Positions 53,055-63,489 of a stretch of DNA of 64,000 nt are shown one piece after another. The translations under genes were made by a program, and so were the position numbers. The notes under the pieces are model-generated. The model had not been told where the DNA came from. It made no database searches and worked only from the letters and a program-made list of their open reading frames with translations. Origin of the DNA: Reticulitermes speratus. Its lineage: Eukaryota > Arthropoda > Insecta > Blattodea > Rhinotermitidae. Within the stretch, counting starts at the first letter, position 1. Each line of letters starts with the position of its first letter. The stretch spans positions 42,554,700 to 42,618,699 of the forward strand of contig JAJKFL010000014.1 in NCBI GenBank assembly GCA_021186555.1, read 5' to 3'.

Positions 53055-53848
53055 CTAGCTACAAAGATCGATAACATTTGTTAAATCACCATTGTATCAC
53101 CTTACGTTGTAGAGAAATCGATTTCTAAGAGATCCTGCGCATATATGCATGTTAAGACTGTCTTGGTACACCGTATAGTCTGGTAACTGGTATCAGAATT
53201 TCGGAACACTACACTATCTCCATCTGCAGGGATGAATTGAGTGTGAGCTATTCTTCACGTTTTTGCGGCTGTTCTGAATAGCCTGGGTCTTACCACCCTG
53301 CCCGATCCCCACCCTAATCAATTCGACCATGAAGCTGGAGGCAGTATTTTCTTCCGAAATGTCGTCATGTACGTCTACACGGTTTCAGAAGCCAGAGGTC
53401 CCTATTGTCAACCAACTGCATGTACTTACACGTTACATCAAAGTTCGGGGTCCTGTAACAGCTAATAAGGATTTGTTCACAGGACATTTTATAATCCTTG
53501 AACACAGGGATCGTGTAAACATGGTGTTGGGGATAACCTCGTGACCTCATAAAGCTTAGTGGCAATTAGTGAATTATCACAAATATGCGCGTGCACGCAC
53601 ATGCGTACCCGAATTTCTCGAAAGACAGTTTTATTTTCGGAAAATAATTAAAAGCGAGTTTAGAAATAAAGCAAAAAAAAAAAAAAAAAGAAAGCGGTAA
53701 AAGACATAAAGTAAAAACAGATGGAAGGAAAAAAAAGAAAGATAAATAATATACTGAAAAACATAACTAAATAAAATAAATAAAACTGTTGTCGGTCTTC
53801 CGGGACATGTCACGTAATGTTTACCAACATTTCGGGGCAAATGACGTA
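53055..53848. other. Mostly unassigned; decayed hammerhead-family pieces
   Basis: 53165-53235 (CCGTATAGTCTGG..ATTTCGGAACAC..CATCTGCAGG) and 53795-53845 (GGTCTTCCGGGAC..TTTACCAACATTTCGGGG) are inverse, decayed segments of the GTC-class family. An A run lies at 53673-53689. Confidence 0.4.
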
Positions 53849-53850
53849 AC

Positions 53851-54081
53851 TGCGGAATAGAAGGAATATAAGTAAAGTGGTGGGAAGAAGAGAAACAGGG
53901 ACGGAAAGCACAAGACAGAACAAGAAATATGCGGAATAGAAGGAATATAAATAAAGTGGGAAGAAGAGAAACAGGGACGGAAAGCACAAGACAGAACAAG
54001 AAATATGCGGAATAGAAGGAATATAAATAAAGTGGGAAGAAGAGAAACAGGGACGGAAAGCACAAGACAGAACAAGAAATA
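53851..54081 (+). repeat. 76-79-bp tandem repeat, 3 copies
   Basis: TGCGGAATAGAAGGAATATA begins at 53851, 53930 and 54006. The purine-rich units create a long open frame on the minus strand (53631-54527) that is not a gene. Confidence 0.95.
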
Positions 54082-54089
54082 TGGGTCCA

Positions 54090-54650
54090 AAATAGTACAA
54101 GAAGGAATATATTAGCGATAGAAAAGAACAAAGAAGTGAAGCCTGTGAGTGAAACACGAAGTCCTTGATGCACGTAACAGCCAAGGTATTCACGTGGGAT
54201 GTGTCCGCCATGATTGAGAACAATTCTGCTGTAATTGCATGGTGATAGCACATAAAGCCCTGCATTCTTCTGCATAAACAATAAGCACAGGCAAGCAATC
54301 AGCGCCCGGCGCACATACAAATGCGGCGAGACTGGCGTACCCCCGCCACAACTCTTTACTGTCTGAACGAAACAAATGACGTAACTTAGGGTACGTTCAC
54401 CAATCCATTTTTCTAAGTTTCTTCTGTTTCCCCCTACCATTGCTGCACACCGCTCCCAGAGCTGTGGTATATCGCTGACCGGGCAGCAAACTATCACAGT
54501 CCCGGTCTTTCGATCGGGGGGCTTCATGTTTGACCGGGCACTTGTCTGGTCACGGAATAAACAAGTTTATAATAAGAAATAAAATCCACCCACAAGTCAA
54601 TGTTCGGACGGCTACTATGACTAACCATCTACGGCCCAATGGGTAATTTA
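54090..54650. other. Unassigned stretch
   Basis: No supported gene or repeat. Confidence 0.5.
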
Positions 54651-54654
54651 CGTA

Positions 54655-55001
54655 CAGACATACCCCGCACTTACGACAGGTTAGGTTCCAGACTACTGTT
54701 GTAACTCGAAAATCGTCGCAACTCGAAGCAATGCATTTTGTTCACTTATCGATGCATGTACTCTTCATAAGTATAATAAGTAATAATATTCACTTAATCA
54801 CAGAGCGTATCACAGAGATGAAAAGCGAAACTTGTTTGTAAGCGAACTGACGACAGCGACGCCAAGTGGTGGAAGCCGATGCGAGCGGTATGGTCATGTC
54901 GCTAAGGTGTCGTAACTGCGAAACAAGCGCCTCAAGTTCGGGGCATGGTGGCAATTGAAAAGCGTCGTAAGTGCGAACTATCGTAAGTCGGGGTATGCCT
55001 G
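54655..55001. mobile_element. TA-flanked MITE (CATACCCCG ends)
   Basis: Ends CAGACATACCCCGCACTTAC and, on the opposite strand, CAGGCATACCCCGACTTACG, with TA on both sides. GTCGTAAGTGCG and GTCGCAACTCG subterminal repeats. It abuts the end of the 114-bp array 2 flank. Confidence 0.9.
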
Positions 55002-55029
55002 TACCACCAGCTTTGACAATAAAAATGCC

Positions 55030-56412
55030 CCTCTGCCCACACAGTGTATTTCTGTGTTTTGTATGGATCTCAGAACAAACAGCGATTATTTCACTGTACA
55101 GCATTAACTGACTGGTTTGTATAACTGAGACGGAGTGTGTTTACTGCGCGGTACGGACTGTATTTATGTGTTTTGTGTGTATCTCAGAACAAACAGCGAT
55201 TATTTCACTGTACAGCATTAACTGATTGGTTTGTATAACTGTGACGGAGTGTGTTTACTGCGCGGTACGGACTGTATTTATGTGTCTTGTGTGTATCTCA
55301 GAACAAACAGCGATTATTTCACTGTACAGCATTAACTGACTGGTTTGTATAACTGTGACGGAGTGTGTTTACTGCGCGGTACGGACTGTATTTATGTGTT
55401 TTGTGTGTATCTCAGAACAAACAGCGATTATTTCACTGTACAGCATTAACTGACTGGTTTGTATAACTGAGACGGAGTGTGTTTACTGCGCGGTACGGAC
55501 TGTATTTATGTGTTTTGTGTGTATCTCAGAACAAACAGCGATTATTTCACTGTACAGCATTAACTGACTGGTTTGTATAACTGAGACGGAGTGTGTTTAC
55601 TGCGCGGTACGGACTGTATTTATGTGTTTTGTGTGGATCTCAGAACAAACAGCGATTATTTCACTGTACAGCATTAACTGATTGGTTTGTATAACTGAGA
55701 CGGAGTGTGTTTACTGCGCGGTACGGACTGTATTTATGTGTTTTGTGTGTATCTCAGAACAAACAGCAATTATTTCACTGTACAGCGTTAACTGACTGGT
55801 TTGTATAACTGAGACGGAGTGTGTTTACTGCGCGGTACGGACTGTATTTATGTGTTTTGTGTGTATCTCAGAACAAACAGCGATTATTTCACTGTACAGC
55901 ATTAACTGACTGGTTTGTATAACTGAGACGGAGTGTGTTTACTGCGCGGTACGGACTGTATTTATGTGTTTTGTGTGGATCTGAGAACAAACAGCGATTA
56001 TTTCACTGTACAACATTAACTGACTGGTTTGTATAACTGAGACGGAGTGTGTTTACTGCGCGGTACGGACTGTATTTATGTGTTTTGTGTGGATCTCAGA
56101 ACAAACAGCGATTATTTCACTGTACAGCATTAACTGACTGGTTTGTATAACCTAGACGGAGCGTGTTTACTGCGCGGTACGGACTGTATTTATGTGTTTT
56201 GTGTGGATCTGAGAACAAACAGCGATTATTTCACTGTACAACATTAACTGACTGGTTTGTATAACTGAGACGGAGTGTGTTTACTGCGCGGTACGGACTG
56301 TATTTATGTGTTTTGTGTGGATCTCAGAACAAACAGCGATTATTTCACTGTACAGCATTAACTGACTGGTTTGTATAACCTAGACGGAGCGTGTTTACTG
56401 CGCGGTACGGAC
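55030..56412 (-). repeat. 114-bp satellite, array 2 (12 copies, minus orientation)
   Basis: The inverse of the unit in array 1. The left flank CTGCCCACACAGTGTATTT is the same array-end junction as at 18480. The right flank (GACCGAATATTTTATTATCA, TTTAAAGTCCTGGCAAACTT) mirrors the left flank of array 3. Confidence 0.97.
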
Positions 56413-56454
56413 CGAATATTTTATTATCAGTTTAATATTAGTCTTTAAAGTCCT

Positions 56455-56640
56455 GGCAAACTTTGGCTTATTTTTTAATCAAACTTGACTTTTCTCAACA
56501 TATTTTAGAAAAAAAATCCTCAGATATTAAATTTCATAAAATTCCGTCCAGTGTGAGCAGAGTTGTTCCATGCGAACAGACGGACAAACGCTAATAGTCG
56601 CTTTTCGTAATTTTGCGAACGCCCCTAAAAGCCCGTCTCT
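56455..56640 (+). repeat. Family-H repeat, 3-prime part
   Basis: CTTGACTTTTCTCAACA, ATTCCGTCCAGTGTGAGCAG and TTTTGCGAACGCCCCTAAAA match the 3-prime third of the copy at 35595-36100. It directly follows the array 2 flank. Confidence 0.75.
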
Positions 56641-56644
56641 ATAT

Positions 56645-57405
56645 GGTGTGAAGGATACCCAAAAGGCACGACTTTATAAAACACAGACACTTGTGTCAGA
56701 CAGCATTACAATGCACGCTGCTCAGAGCAGGCAACACTTCCAAGAAATATTTACGTCCGCGAACGGCTTCAAAAAGAAGTATATAATGCTTCGTGTTGTA
56801 TGGAACAATGGGGAAATGTTAGGATGAGTTTCCACGGTGACACGTGCTTCAACTGTGTGTCCGAGTGTCTAAGACTTCTAGTTCAAAGAACTGTCACTGC
56901 TGCGGGCAAAAAGGGCACTCGGAACTCAGAACAGAACTGACTCTTCGTATGCAGGAGACTCAGGGTTCAAATCTCGAGCCCAGTCACCTACTATTCTGAA
57001 AGAACTATACCTACCTATCAGACAATATCGTGTCATAACCCCCAAATAATAAAACTAAATTACACCTCTGTAAAAACCTCGCATTTCATGTATCCTAAAC
57101 ATTATGGGTTTCTGGGATAACCTTGTTTAGGAGGAAATAGCTACCTTTATCTGAAGGAAAGAGATGACCTGAAGATTGAAGCAGAAAATTACATTAAAAT
57201 TTGATATCTACGAAACTACAGGGCGTCATATATTAGAAGGTCACAATCTTCATACTCAACGCAGTTAAAACAAATCTTATATAGCCTGAATAAAAATGCT
57301 AATAAATTTCCTCAATCCTCCCTGGAAAATGTTGCAATACCGACATAAATATCCCCGTTAGTCGCTACATAGAGCACAGATATTATTGGATATCCAACAT
57401 TACCT
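56645..57405. other. Mostly unassigned; decayed hammerhead-family segment
   Basis: 57165-57230 (ACCTGAAGATTGAAGC..CTACGAAACTACAGGGCGTC) follows the layout of 45549-45620 but lacks the conserved pairings. CAGGGTTCAAATCTCG near 56963 resembles a B box only. Confidence 0.35.
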
Positions 57406-57588
57406 TAAGAAATATCCCACATATTATGGCAACCGAAGGTTCATCACCGTATTCACAACATTGCACCACCGGTACCTGTCTCTACCCGAAGACAGATAGA
57501 TCCACTGTCTACTAACCAACTAAATGTACTTTCATTTCCAACTATTTAATTCTTTACAAATTTTCCCCTACATACAACTAGCCAAACA

Positions 57589-58395
57589 CGTATACAAACA
57601 TGAAATCTGTTGTCTTCTGGGTTATTACACGGCGTCGTGTGGTAATTATTTACCGACGTTTCGGGACGACGTGTCGGTCCCATCTTCACGGGTCAAGATT
57701 CCAAGCAGGAAAGAAAGCCACTGACAAAGAAACATGATGGGACCGACACGTTGTCCCGAAACGTCGGTAAATAATTACCACACGACGCCGTGTAATAACC
57801 CAGAAGACCACAGGTTTCATCAACATCGCGGCGGAAGCCTAAAATCAAGGTATGTATACAAACATGAAATATGTTGTCTTCTGGGTTATTACACGGCGTC
57901 GTGTGGTAATTATTTACCGACGTTTCGGGACGACGTGTCGGTCACATCTTCACGGGTCAAGATTACAAGCAGGAAAGAAAGCCACTGACAAAGAAACATG
58001 ATGGGACCGACACGTTGTCCCAAAACGTCGGTAAATAATTACCACACGACGCCGTGTAATAACCCAGAAGACCACAGATTCCATCAGCATCGCGGCGGAA
58101 GCCTAAAATCAAGGTATGTATACAAACATGAAGTCTGTTGTCTTCTGGGTAATTACACGGCGTCGTGTGGTAATTATTTACCGACGTTTCGGGACGACGT
58201 GTCGGTCACATCTTCACGGGTCAAGATTACAAGCAGGAAAGAAAGCCACTGACAAAGAAACATGATGGGACCGACACGTTGTCCCAAAACGTCGGTAAAT
58301 AATTACCACACGACGCCGTGTAATAACCCAGAAGACCACAGGTTTCATCAACAACGCGGCGGAAGCCTAAAATCAAGGTATGTATACAAACATTA
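57589..58395 (+). mobile_element. Three tandem GTC-class hammerhead elements, 264-bp period
   Basis: Each unit has arms from CTTCTGGGTTATTACACGG to its inverse, each with GAAACGTCGGTAAATAATTA. Each unit ends with the tail CGCGGCGGAAGCCTAAAATC. GTATACAAACAT precedes the first and follows every unit, so neighbouring units share one target-duplication-like 12-mer. Confidence 0.82.
57652..57692 (-). ncRNA. Hammerhead-like motif, GTC class, C3 changed (unit 1)
   Basis: The minus strand reads CCC, GTGAAGA, GGGAC..GTCCC, GAAAC, GTC, GGT. Repeated in units 2 and 3 at +264 and +528. The plus-strand partner near 57735-57770 lacks the core (ACATGATGGG). Confidence 0.45.
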
Positions 58396-58449
58396 TATCC
58401 ATGTTGAAGTTTTAACCTTGCAAATACAACATTTACGAGCCCCTAATTT

Positions 58450-58505
58450 ATTTTATAAATAATTTTTATAAATAATTTTTATAAATAATTTTTAATAATT
58501 TATTT
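58450..58505 (+). repeat. AT-rich tandem repeat
   Basis: TTTATAAATAATT-type units, about four copies. Confidence 0.8.
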
Positions 58506-58696
58506 TAAAAAATGTGTGTTTTTAAAAAGTGATTAGAACCTACATAAAAGACAATTGAACAAGACTGCATATGGTGATAGACTGAACATATGTATGTATA
58601 CTTAACGTTGTATCTACCGTGCATTTTTCAAATGAGATGTGTTCAGAAATCACCAACAAATGCACATAAATTTTTCAATAGTTTATTCTTAAAATA

Positions 58697-58741
58697 CCCC
58701 TATACGTATTTCGGTGGTTTAAACCGCCATCTTCAGAGGGG
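58697..58741 (-). ncRNA. Hammerhead ribozyme-like motif, core intact (E5)
   Basis: The minus strand reads CCCC, T, CTGAAGA, GGCGGTTTAAACCACC hairpin, GAAAT, ACGT, ATA, GGGG. The A-T pair replaces C-G in stem III, and ATA is an allowed NUH triplet. Stem I CCCC/GGGG has one bulged T. Confidence 0.55.
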
Positions 58742-59106
58742 TCGTGGAGATTAAAATACATAGACTTATACTTATTACATATATGGTTACATTCATATAT
58801 GTAGAATATGAGTGGGCTAGTATTGCTCACTTCGTACAGTATGTAAAATTATGTAAAATTACTATAAAATGAATTAAAGGCTGTTAAAATGATTACATAG
58901 TTTGTAGTTTTACTGAAAATTATTGGCAGCTTGGCCTTGTAGTAAGGTGGTCATCTGTAGAAATATTAAACTTAATTAATAACTTATTAGTAAAGTAATT
59001 CATGGTTAATAGTAAAATTGTGTTGTTTGTGTACTGTGTGTACTACGTGAGCTGCATGACGCCGGTGTTGTGCTGTTGCAGAGTGATGATACGTATAGGG
59101 GTATTT

Positions 59107-59530
59107 CTTTTCACACTGTTTGACGCCGTGCATCTTCGTCATATTAAATTAAGTTATAAACCAACCGATGTACACTAAAACCACTTTTTAAGTAGCTTTA
59201 TTATAAAATTGTTAAAATTGTACCCCTACACGTGTTTCGATCCTAGGATCATCGTCAGGGGGGTTTCTTGCTAAAAGCTACAGTCACTTCAACACATGAT
59301 TTAAAATATTCTATCTGCACTTTGAAACATAAGTTAAAATCTTGTAAAAGATTCGCTAAAAGTTGTAAAATTATAAAGCACTGTAGATGTGTAGAATTGT
59401 GGAACTGCTGGCGTGTGGTATTAAAAGCATTAGGATCGAAACACGTGTAGGGGTACAATTTTAACAATTTTATATAAAGCTACTAAAAAAGTAGTTTTAG
59501 TGTGCATAAGTTGGTTTATAACTTAATTTA
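59107..59530 (-). mobile_element. Hammerhead element E6 nested in E5, ~14-bp TSD
   Basis: GTATAGGGGTATTT (from 59093) and GTATAGGGGTATGT (from 59531) differ at one base. The inverse tail GACGCCGTGCATCTTC is on the left. The arms 59145-59240 and 59432-59527 are inverted copies (TTATAAACCAACCGATGTAC). It landed in the ribozyme region of the right arm of E5. Confidence 0.78.
59223..59263 (-). ncRNA. Hammerhead ribozyme-like motif, core intact (E6)
   Basis: The minus strand reads CCCCC, CTGACGA, GATCCTAGGATC hairpin, GAAAC, ACGT, GTA, GGGG. Stem I CCCC/GGGG is perfect. The other arm keeps only the 3-prime half (GATCGAAACACGTGTAGGGG at 59432). Confidence 0.65.
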
Positions 59531-59625
59531 GTATAGGGGTATGTTTAAGAATAAACTATTGAGAAGTTTATGTCCATTAGTTGGTGATTTCTGAACACAT
59601 CTCATATGGATGTAAAGTTTGTGTA

Positions 59626-59669
59626 CCCCCTGATGATGGTCTATGTATAGACCGAAACACATGTAGGGG
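59626..59669 (+). ncRNA. Hammerhead ribozyme-like motif, best copy (E4)
   Basis: CCCC, CTGATGA, hairpin GGTCTA/TAGACC with loop TGTA, GAAAC, ACAT, GTA, GGGG. Stem I is CCCC/GGGG, stem II is 6 bp, stem III is AC/GT, and the cleavage triplet is GTA. All conserved core bases are present apart from the extra T after A9 shared by the family. Confidence 0.7.
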
Positions 59670-59834
59670 AAAATTTGTAAACAATTAAATAGTTGAAAGT
59701 AAAAACGCATTTAGTTGGTTAGTAGACAGTGAATAGAAAACGCACGGTGAAACTCAAACATATAAAAAAAGATAGATCCAATTCATAGATCGGTTCCCAT
59801 TTGTGTACGATCCTGCTTAGCTAGATCCTCCCAC

Positions 59835-60400
59835 GTACGCCTATGCCTGCCTGCACAGATATACAGATGAGTTACGTTATTTTTCCCATGTGCTCCCAAT
59901 ATACAGGTCACACCAATCCTCACAAAGTATGGTCCATAACTAATACAGTTAGTCAAGAAAACCTGGGTGGAAATTGCGTGCTATACGTCCATTCTCCCCA
60001 TGAATCATGGCATGGAACTTAATAATAACATTACACTTCCTTATAAAGACGACTCACTTCAATTCTGAACCTTTGAATGATTTAAGGAACAAAATCATGT
60101 AAAGATGTACGTGATAGAGACAGATACAGACACGCCTACAGTCTAAATACAGACAGGCAAAAAACACACTTACGTGTTTGATAAATGATGAGTCGAAACT
60201 CTGGATACAATTTTACCGACTGTTGGTGATAACCGGATGTTTAGTTATCACCATAAATCACGCTTATCATTACTGCAGTCTGTGAAATGGAGGGTTTGAC
60301 TTTGAATTTCTGAGAAAGATAAATTGACTTTACATTTAACTTACAGACACAGGAAGAACAAAATTAAAGAGACGGCGAGTCGAAACTGTCCATTGAAGAA
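59835..60400. other. Unassigned stretch
   Basis: No supported gene or repeat. Confidence 0.5.
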
Positions 60401-60454
60401 ATAAGCCAAAGTTTGCAAGGACTTTAAAGACTAATATTAAACTGATATTAAAAT

Positions 60455-62632
60455 ATTCAGTTCGTACCGCGCAGTAAACACACTCCGTCTCAGTTATACA
60501 AACCAGTCAGTTAATGCTGTACAGTGAAATAATCGCTGTTTGTTCTGAGATCCACACAAAACACATAAATACAGTCCGTACCGCGCAGTAAACACACTCC
60601 GTCTCAGTTATACAAACCAGTCAGTTAATGCTGTACAGTGAAATAATCGCTGTTTGTTCTGAGATCCACACAAAACACATAAATACAGTCCGTACCGCGC
60701 AGTAAACACACTACGTCTCAGTTATACAAACCAGTCAGTTAATGTTGTACAGTGAAATAATCGCTGTTTGTTCTGAGATCCACACAAAACACATAAATAC
60801 AGTCCGTACCGCGCAGTAAACACACTCCGTCTCAGTTATACAAACCAGTCAGTTAATGCTGTACAGTGAAATAATCGCTGTTTGTTCTGAGATCCACACA
60901 AAACACATAAATACAGTCCGTACCGCGCAGTAAACACACTACGTCTCAGTTATACAAACCAGTCAGTTAATGCTGTACAGTGAAATAATCGCTGTTTGTT
61001 CTGAGATCCACACAAAACACATAAATACAGTCCGTACCGCGCAGTAAACACACTACGTCTCAGTTATACAAACCAGTCAGTTAATGCTGTACAGTGAAAT
61101 AATCGCTGTTTGTTCTGAGATCCACACAAAACACATAAATACAGTCCGTACCGCGCAGTAAACACACTACGTCTCAGTTATACAAACCAGTCAGTTAATG
61201 TTGTACAGTGAAATAATCGCTGTTTGTTCTGAGATCCACACAAAACACATAAATACAGTCCGTACCGCGCAGTAAACACACTACGTCTCAGTTATACAAA
61301 CCAGTCAGTTAATGTTGTACAGTGAAATAATCGCTGTTTGTTCTGAGATCCACACAAAACACATAAATACAGCCCGTACCGCGCAGTAAACACACTCCGT
61401 CTCAGTTATACAAACCAGTCAGTTAATGCTGTACAGTGAAATAATCGCTGTTTGTTCTGAGATCCACACAAAACACATAAATACAGTCCGTACCGCGCAG
61501 TAAACACACTACGTCTCAGTTATACAAACCAGTCAGTTAATGCTGTACAGTGAAATAATCGCTGTTTGTTCTGAGATCCACACAAAACACATAAATACAG
61601 TCCGTACCGCGCAGTAAACACACTACGTCTCAGTTATACAAACCAGTCAGTTAATGCTGTACAGTGAAATAATCGCTGTTTGTTCTGAGATCCACACAAA
61701 ACACATAAATACAGTCCGTACCGCGCAGTAAACACACTCCGTCTCAGTTATACAAACCAGTCAGTTAATGCTGTACAGTGAAATAATCGCTGTTTGTTCT
61801 GAGATCCACACAAAACACATAAATACAGTCCGTACCGCGCAGTAAACACACTACGTCTCAGTTATACAAACCAGTCAGTTAATGCTGTACAGTGAAATAA
61901 TCGCTGTTTGTTCTGAGATCCACACAAAACACATAAATACAGTCCGTACCGCGCAGTAAACACACTCCGTCTCAGTTATACAAACCAGTCAGTTAATGCT
62001 GTACAGTGAAATAATCGCTGTTTGTTCTGAGATCCACACAAAACACATAAATACAGTCCGTACCGCGCAGTAAACACACTACGTCTCAGTTATACAAACC
62101 AGTCAGTTAATGCTGTACAGTGAAATAATCGCTGTTTGTTCTGAGATCCACACAAAACACATAAATACAGTCCGTACCGCGCAGTAAACACACTCCGTCT
62201 CAGTTATACAAACCAGTCAGTTAATGCTGTACAGTGAAATAATCGCTGTTTGTTCTGAGATCCACACAAAACACATAAATACAGTCCGTACCGCGCAGTA
62301 AACACACTACGTCTCAGTTATACAAACCAGTCAGTTAATGTTGTACAGTGAAATAATCGCTGTTTGTTCTGAGATCCACACAAAACACATAAATACAGCC
62401 CGTACCGCGCAGTAAACACACTCCGTCTCAGTTATACAAACCAGTCAGTTAATGCTGTACAGTGAAATAATCGCTGTTTGTTCTGAGATCCACACAAAAC
62501 ACATAAATACAGTCCGTACCGCGCAGTAAACACACTCCGTCTCAGTTATACAAACCAGTCAGTTAATGCTGTACAGTGAAATAATCGCTGTTTCTTCTGA
62601 GATCCACACAAAACACATAAATACACTGTGTC
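60455..62632 (+). repeat. 114-bp satellite, array 3 (19 copies)
   Basis: CCGCGCAGTAAACACACT at 60467 and every 114 bp to 62519. CTCCGTCTC and CTACGTCTC variants alternate irregularly. The rare variant ACAGCCCGTACC occurs twice, exactly 1026 bp (9 units) apart. Left flank GCCAAAGTTTGCAAGGACTT, AATATTCAG. Right flank CACTGTGTCGGCAGAACGTAG. Confidence 0.98.
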
Positions 62633-62639
62633 GGCAGAA

Positions 62640-62852
62640 CGTAGAATTTGTGGTGGTACATATAGTAACCACTGGGCTTTAAAAGCGTTTTCTTAAACTT
62701 GTGTAACTCGGAACGTATGATTAATCAGGCGTAAAGACGCAGCCCAATGTAGTATAATTTACAGAATTGGTACTACAAGCTTCCAGAGGCCTTAGCCTTC
62801 TTGCTCACAGTTCCCGTTATTCTTAGCATTTGGCACGCCCTGACCGCCATAT
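62640..62852. other. Unassigned stretch
   Basis: Starts with the satellite-end flank (GGTGGTACATATAGTAACC), then nothing recognised. Confidence 0.5.
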
Positions 62853-62870
62853 CCCCAGAAGAAAAAGTTA

Positions 62871-63179
62871 AAGGTAAAGGTAAAGCAACCCCATTACAGG
62901 CCTAGACAGGCCCTGGGGGTTCCAGGAGGTTGAGGCTCCCAGATTTCAAGACAACCGGCACATGAAGGTGCTAAGGTTGTCAGCCCTACACACCGGCCGA
63001 CTTTACCTCCCAGGAAATATTCCTGGTACTCATTTCTGTTAGAGACTGAGTTGACCCCAGGGCCATAGTGCGACCGGAAGGATTATGTCAATGAAAAATT
63101 GCAGTGACACCATCGGGAATCGAGCCCGCGACCTTCCGGTCTGTAGCGCAGTGCCTCAACCAACTGCGCCACCGCGTGA
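62871..63179 (-). mobile_element. SINE-D, full length, ~18-bp TSD
   Basis: CCCCAGAAGAAAAAGTTA before (62853-62870) and CCCCAGAACGAAAAGTTA after. Head GGTCACGCGGTGGCGCAGTT, B box GGGCTCGATTCCCG, tail (CTTTAC)2-3. Confidence 0.94.
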
Positions 63180-63199
63180 CCCCAGAACGAAAAGTTACG

Positions 63200-63475
63200 G
63201 GTAACAAACAGTACGGAGTGGGCCGTAGTGTCGGCCTGCAAGAGAAAAACCTACGCCTTCGCCGGGAATGGAACCGCGACTTTCCGCTCGTCCAGTCCAT
63301 ACTGCATGAACCACCTGGCAACGCTACGAAGCAGGTTATACGCCTGTTGTATGTGTCCTTAACTGTTCTGCGTACGTCACTGGGCTTGGTGTGATCGTAC
63401 ATACAAACCTACTGCAGCGAAGTTCTTCTAGAAAAAAAAAATCGATACAATTCGATTTATAGTTCAGAGATCCGT
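63200..63475. other. Unassigned stretch
   Basis: Near 63265-63300 GGGAATGGAACCGCGACTTTCC recalls an inverse SINE B-box region. Too short to call. Confidence 0.35.
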
Positions 63476-63489
63476 GTATTCTGATGAAG

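Larger units (their letters stand above)
58601..59602 (-). mobile_element. Hammerhead element E5 nested in E4, degenerate 14-bp TSD
   Basis: CATATGTATGTATA (58587-58600) and CATATGGATGTAAA (59603-59616) agree at 12 of 14. The left side has the inverse tail CTACCGTGCATTTTT. The arms 58636-58741 and 59531-59602 are inverted copies (GAGATGTGTTCAGAAATCAC, AATAGTTTATTCTTAA). It contains E6. Confidence 0.75.
57505..59769 (+). mobile_element. Hammerhead composite element E4, 11-bp TSD
   Basis: AGATAGATCCA at 57494-57504 and 59770-59780. Outer arms: CTGTCTACTAACCAACTAAA on the left and its inverse ending at 59734 on the right. The right side alone has the tail with CGCACGGTGAAACTC and a short A run. 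Inside are a tandem array of three GTC-class elements (57589-58395) and element E5, which itself contains E6. The left-arm ribozyme was lost where the tandem array begins. Confidence 0.8.
57407..59830 (-). mobile_element. LINE-1 3-prime fragment split by hammerhead element E4
   Basis: 57407-57504 (minus strand of CAACCGAAGGTTCATCACCG..CCACCGGTACCTGTCTCTAC) and 59771-59830 (GATCCTCCCACGTACGCCTA) continue one LINE-1 3-prime sequence. AGATAGATCCA is present on both sides of the break. Confidence 0.75.

Noticed and set aside
53631-54527. 298-codon minus-strand open frame rich in Phe, Leu, Ser
   Set aside because: It is created by a purine-rich 76-79-bp tandem repeat and poly-A on the plus strand. 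The hydrophobic repeats follow the DNA period, and no domain or splice context is visible.
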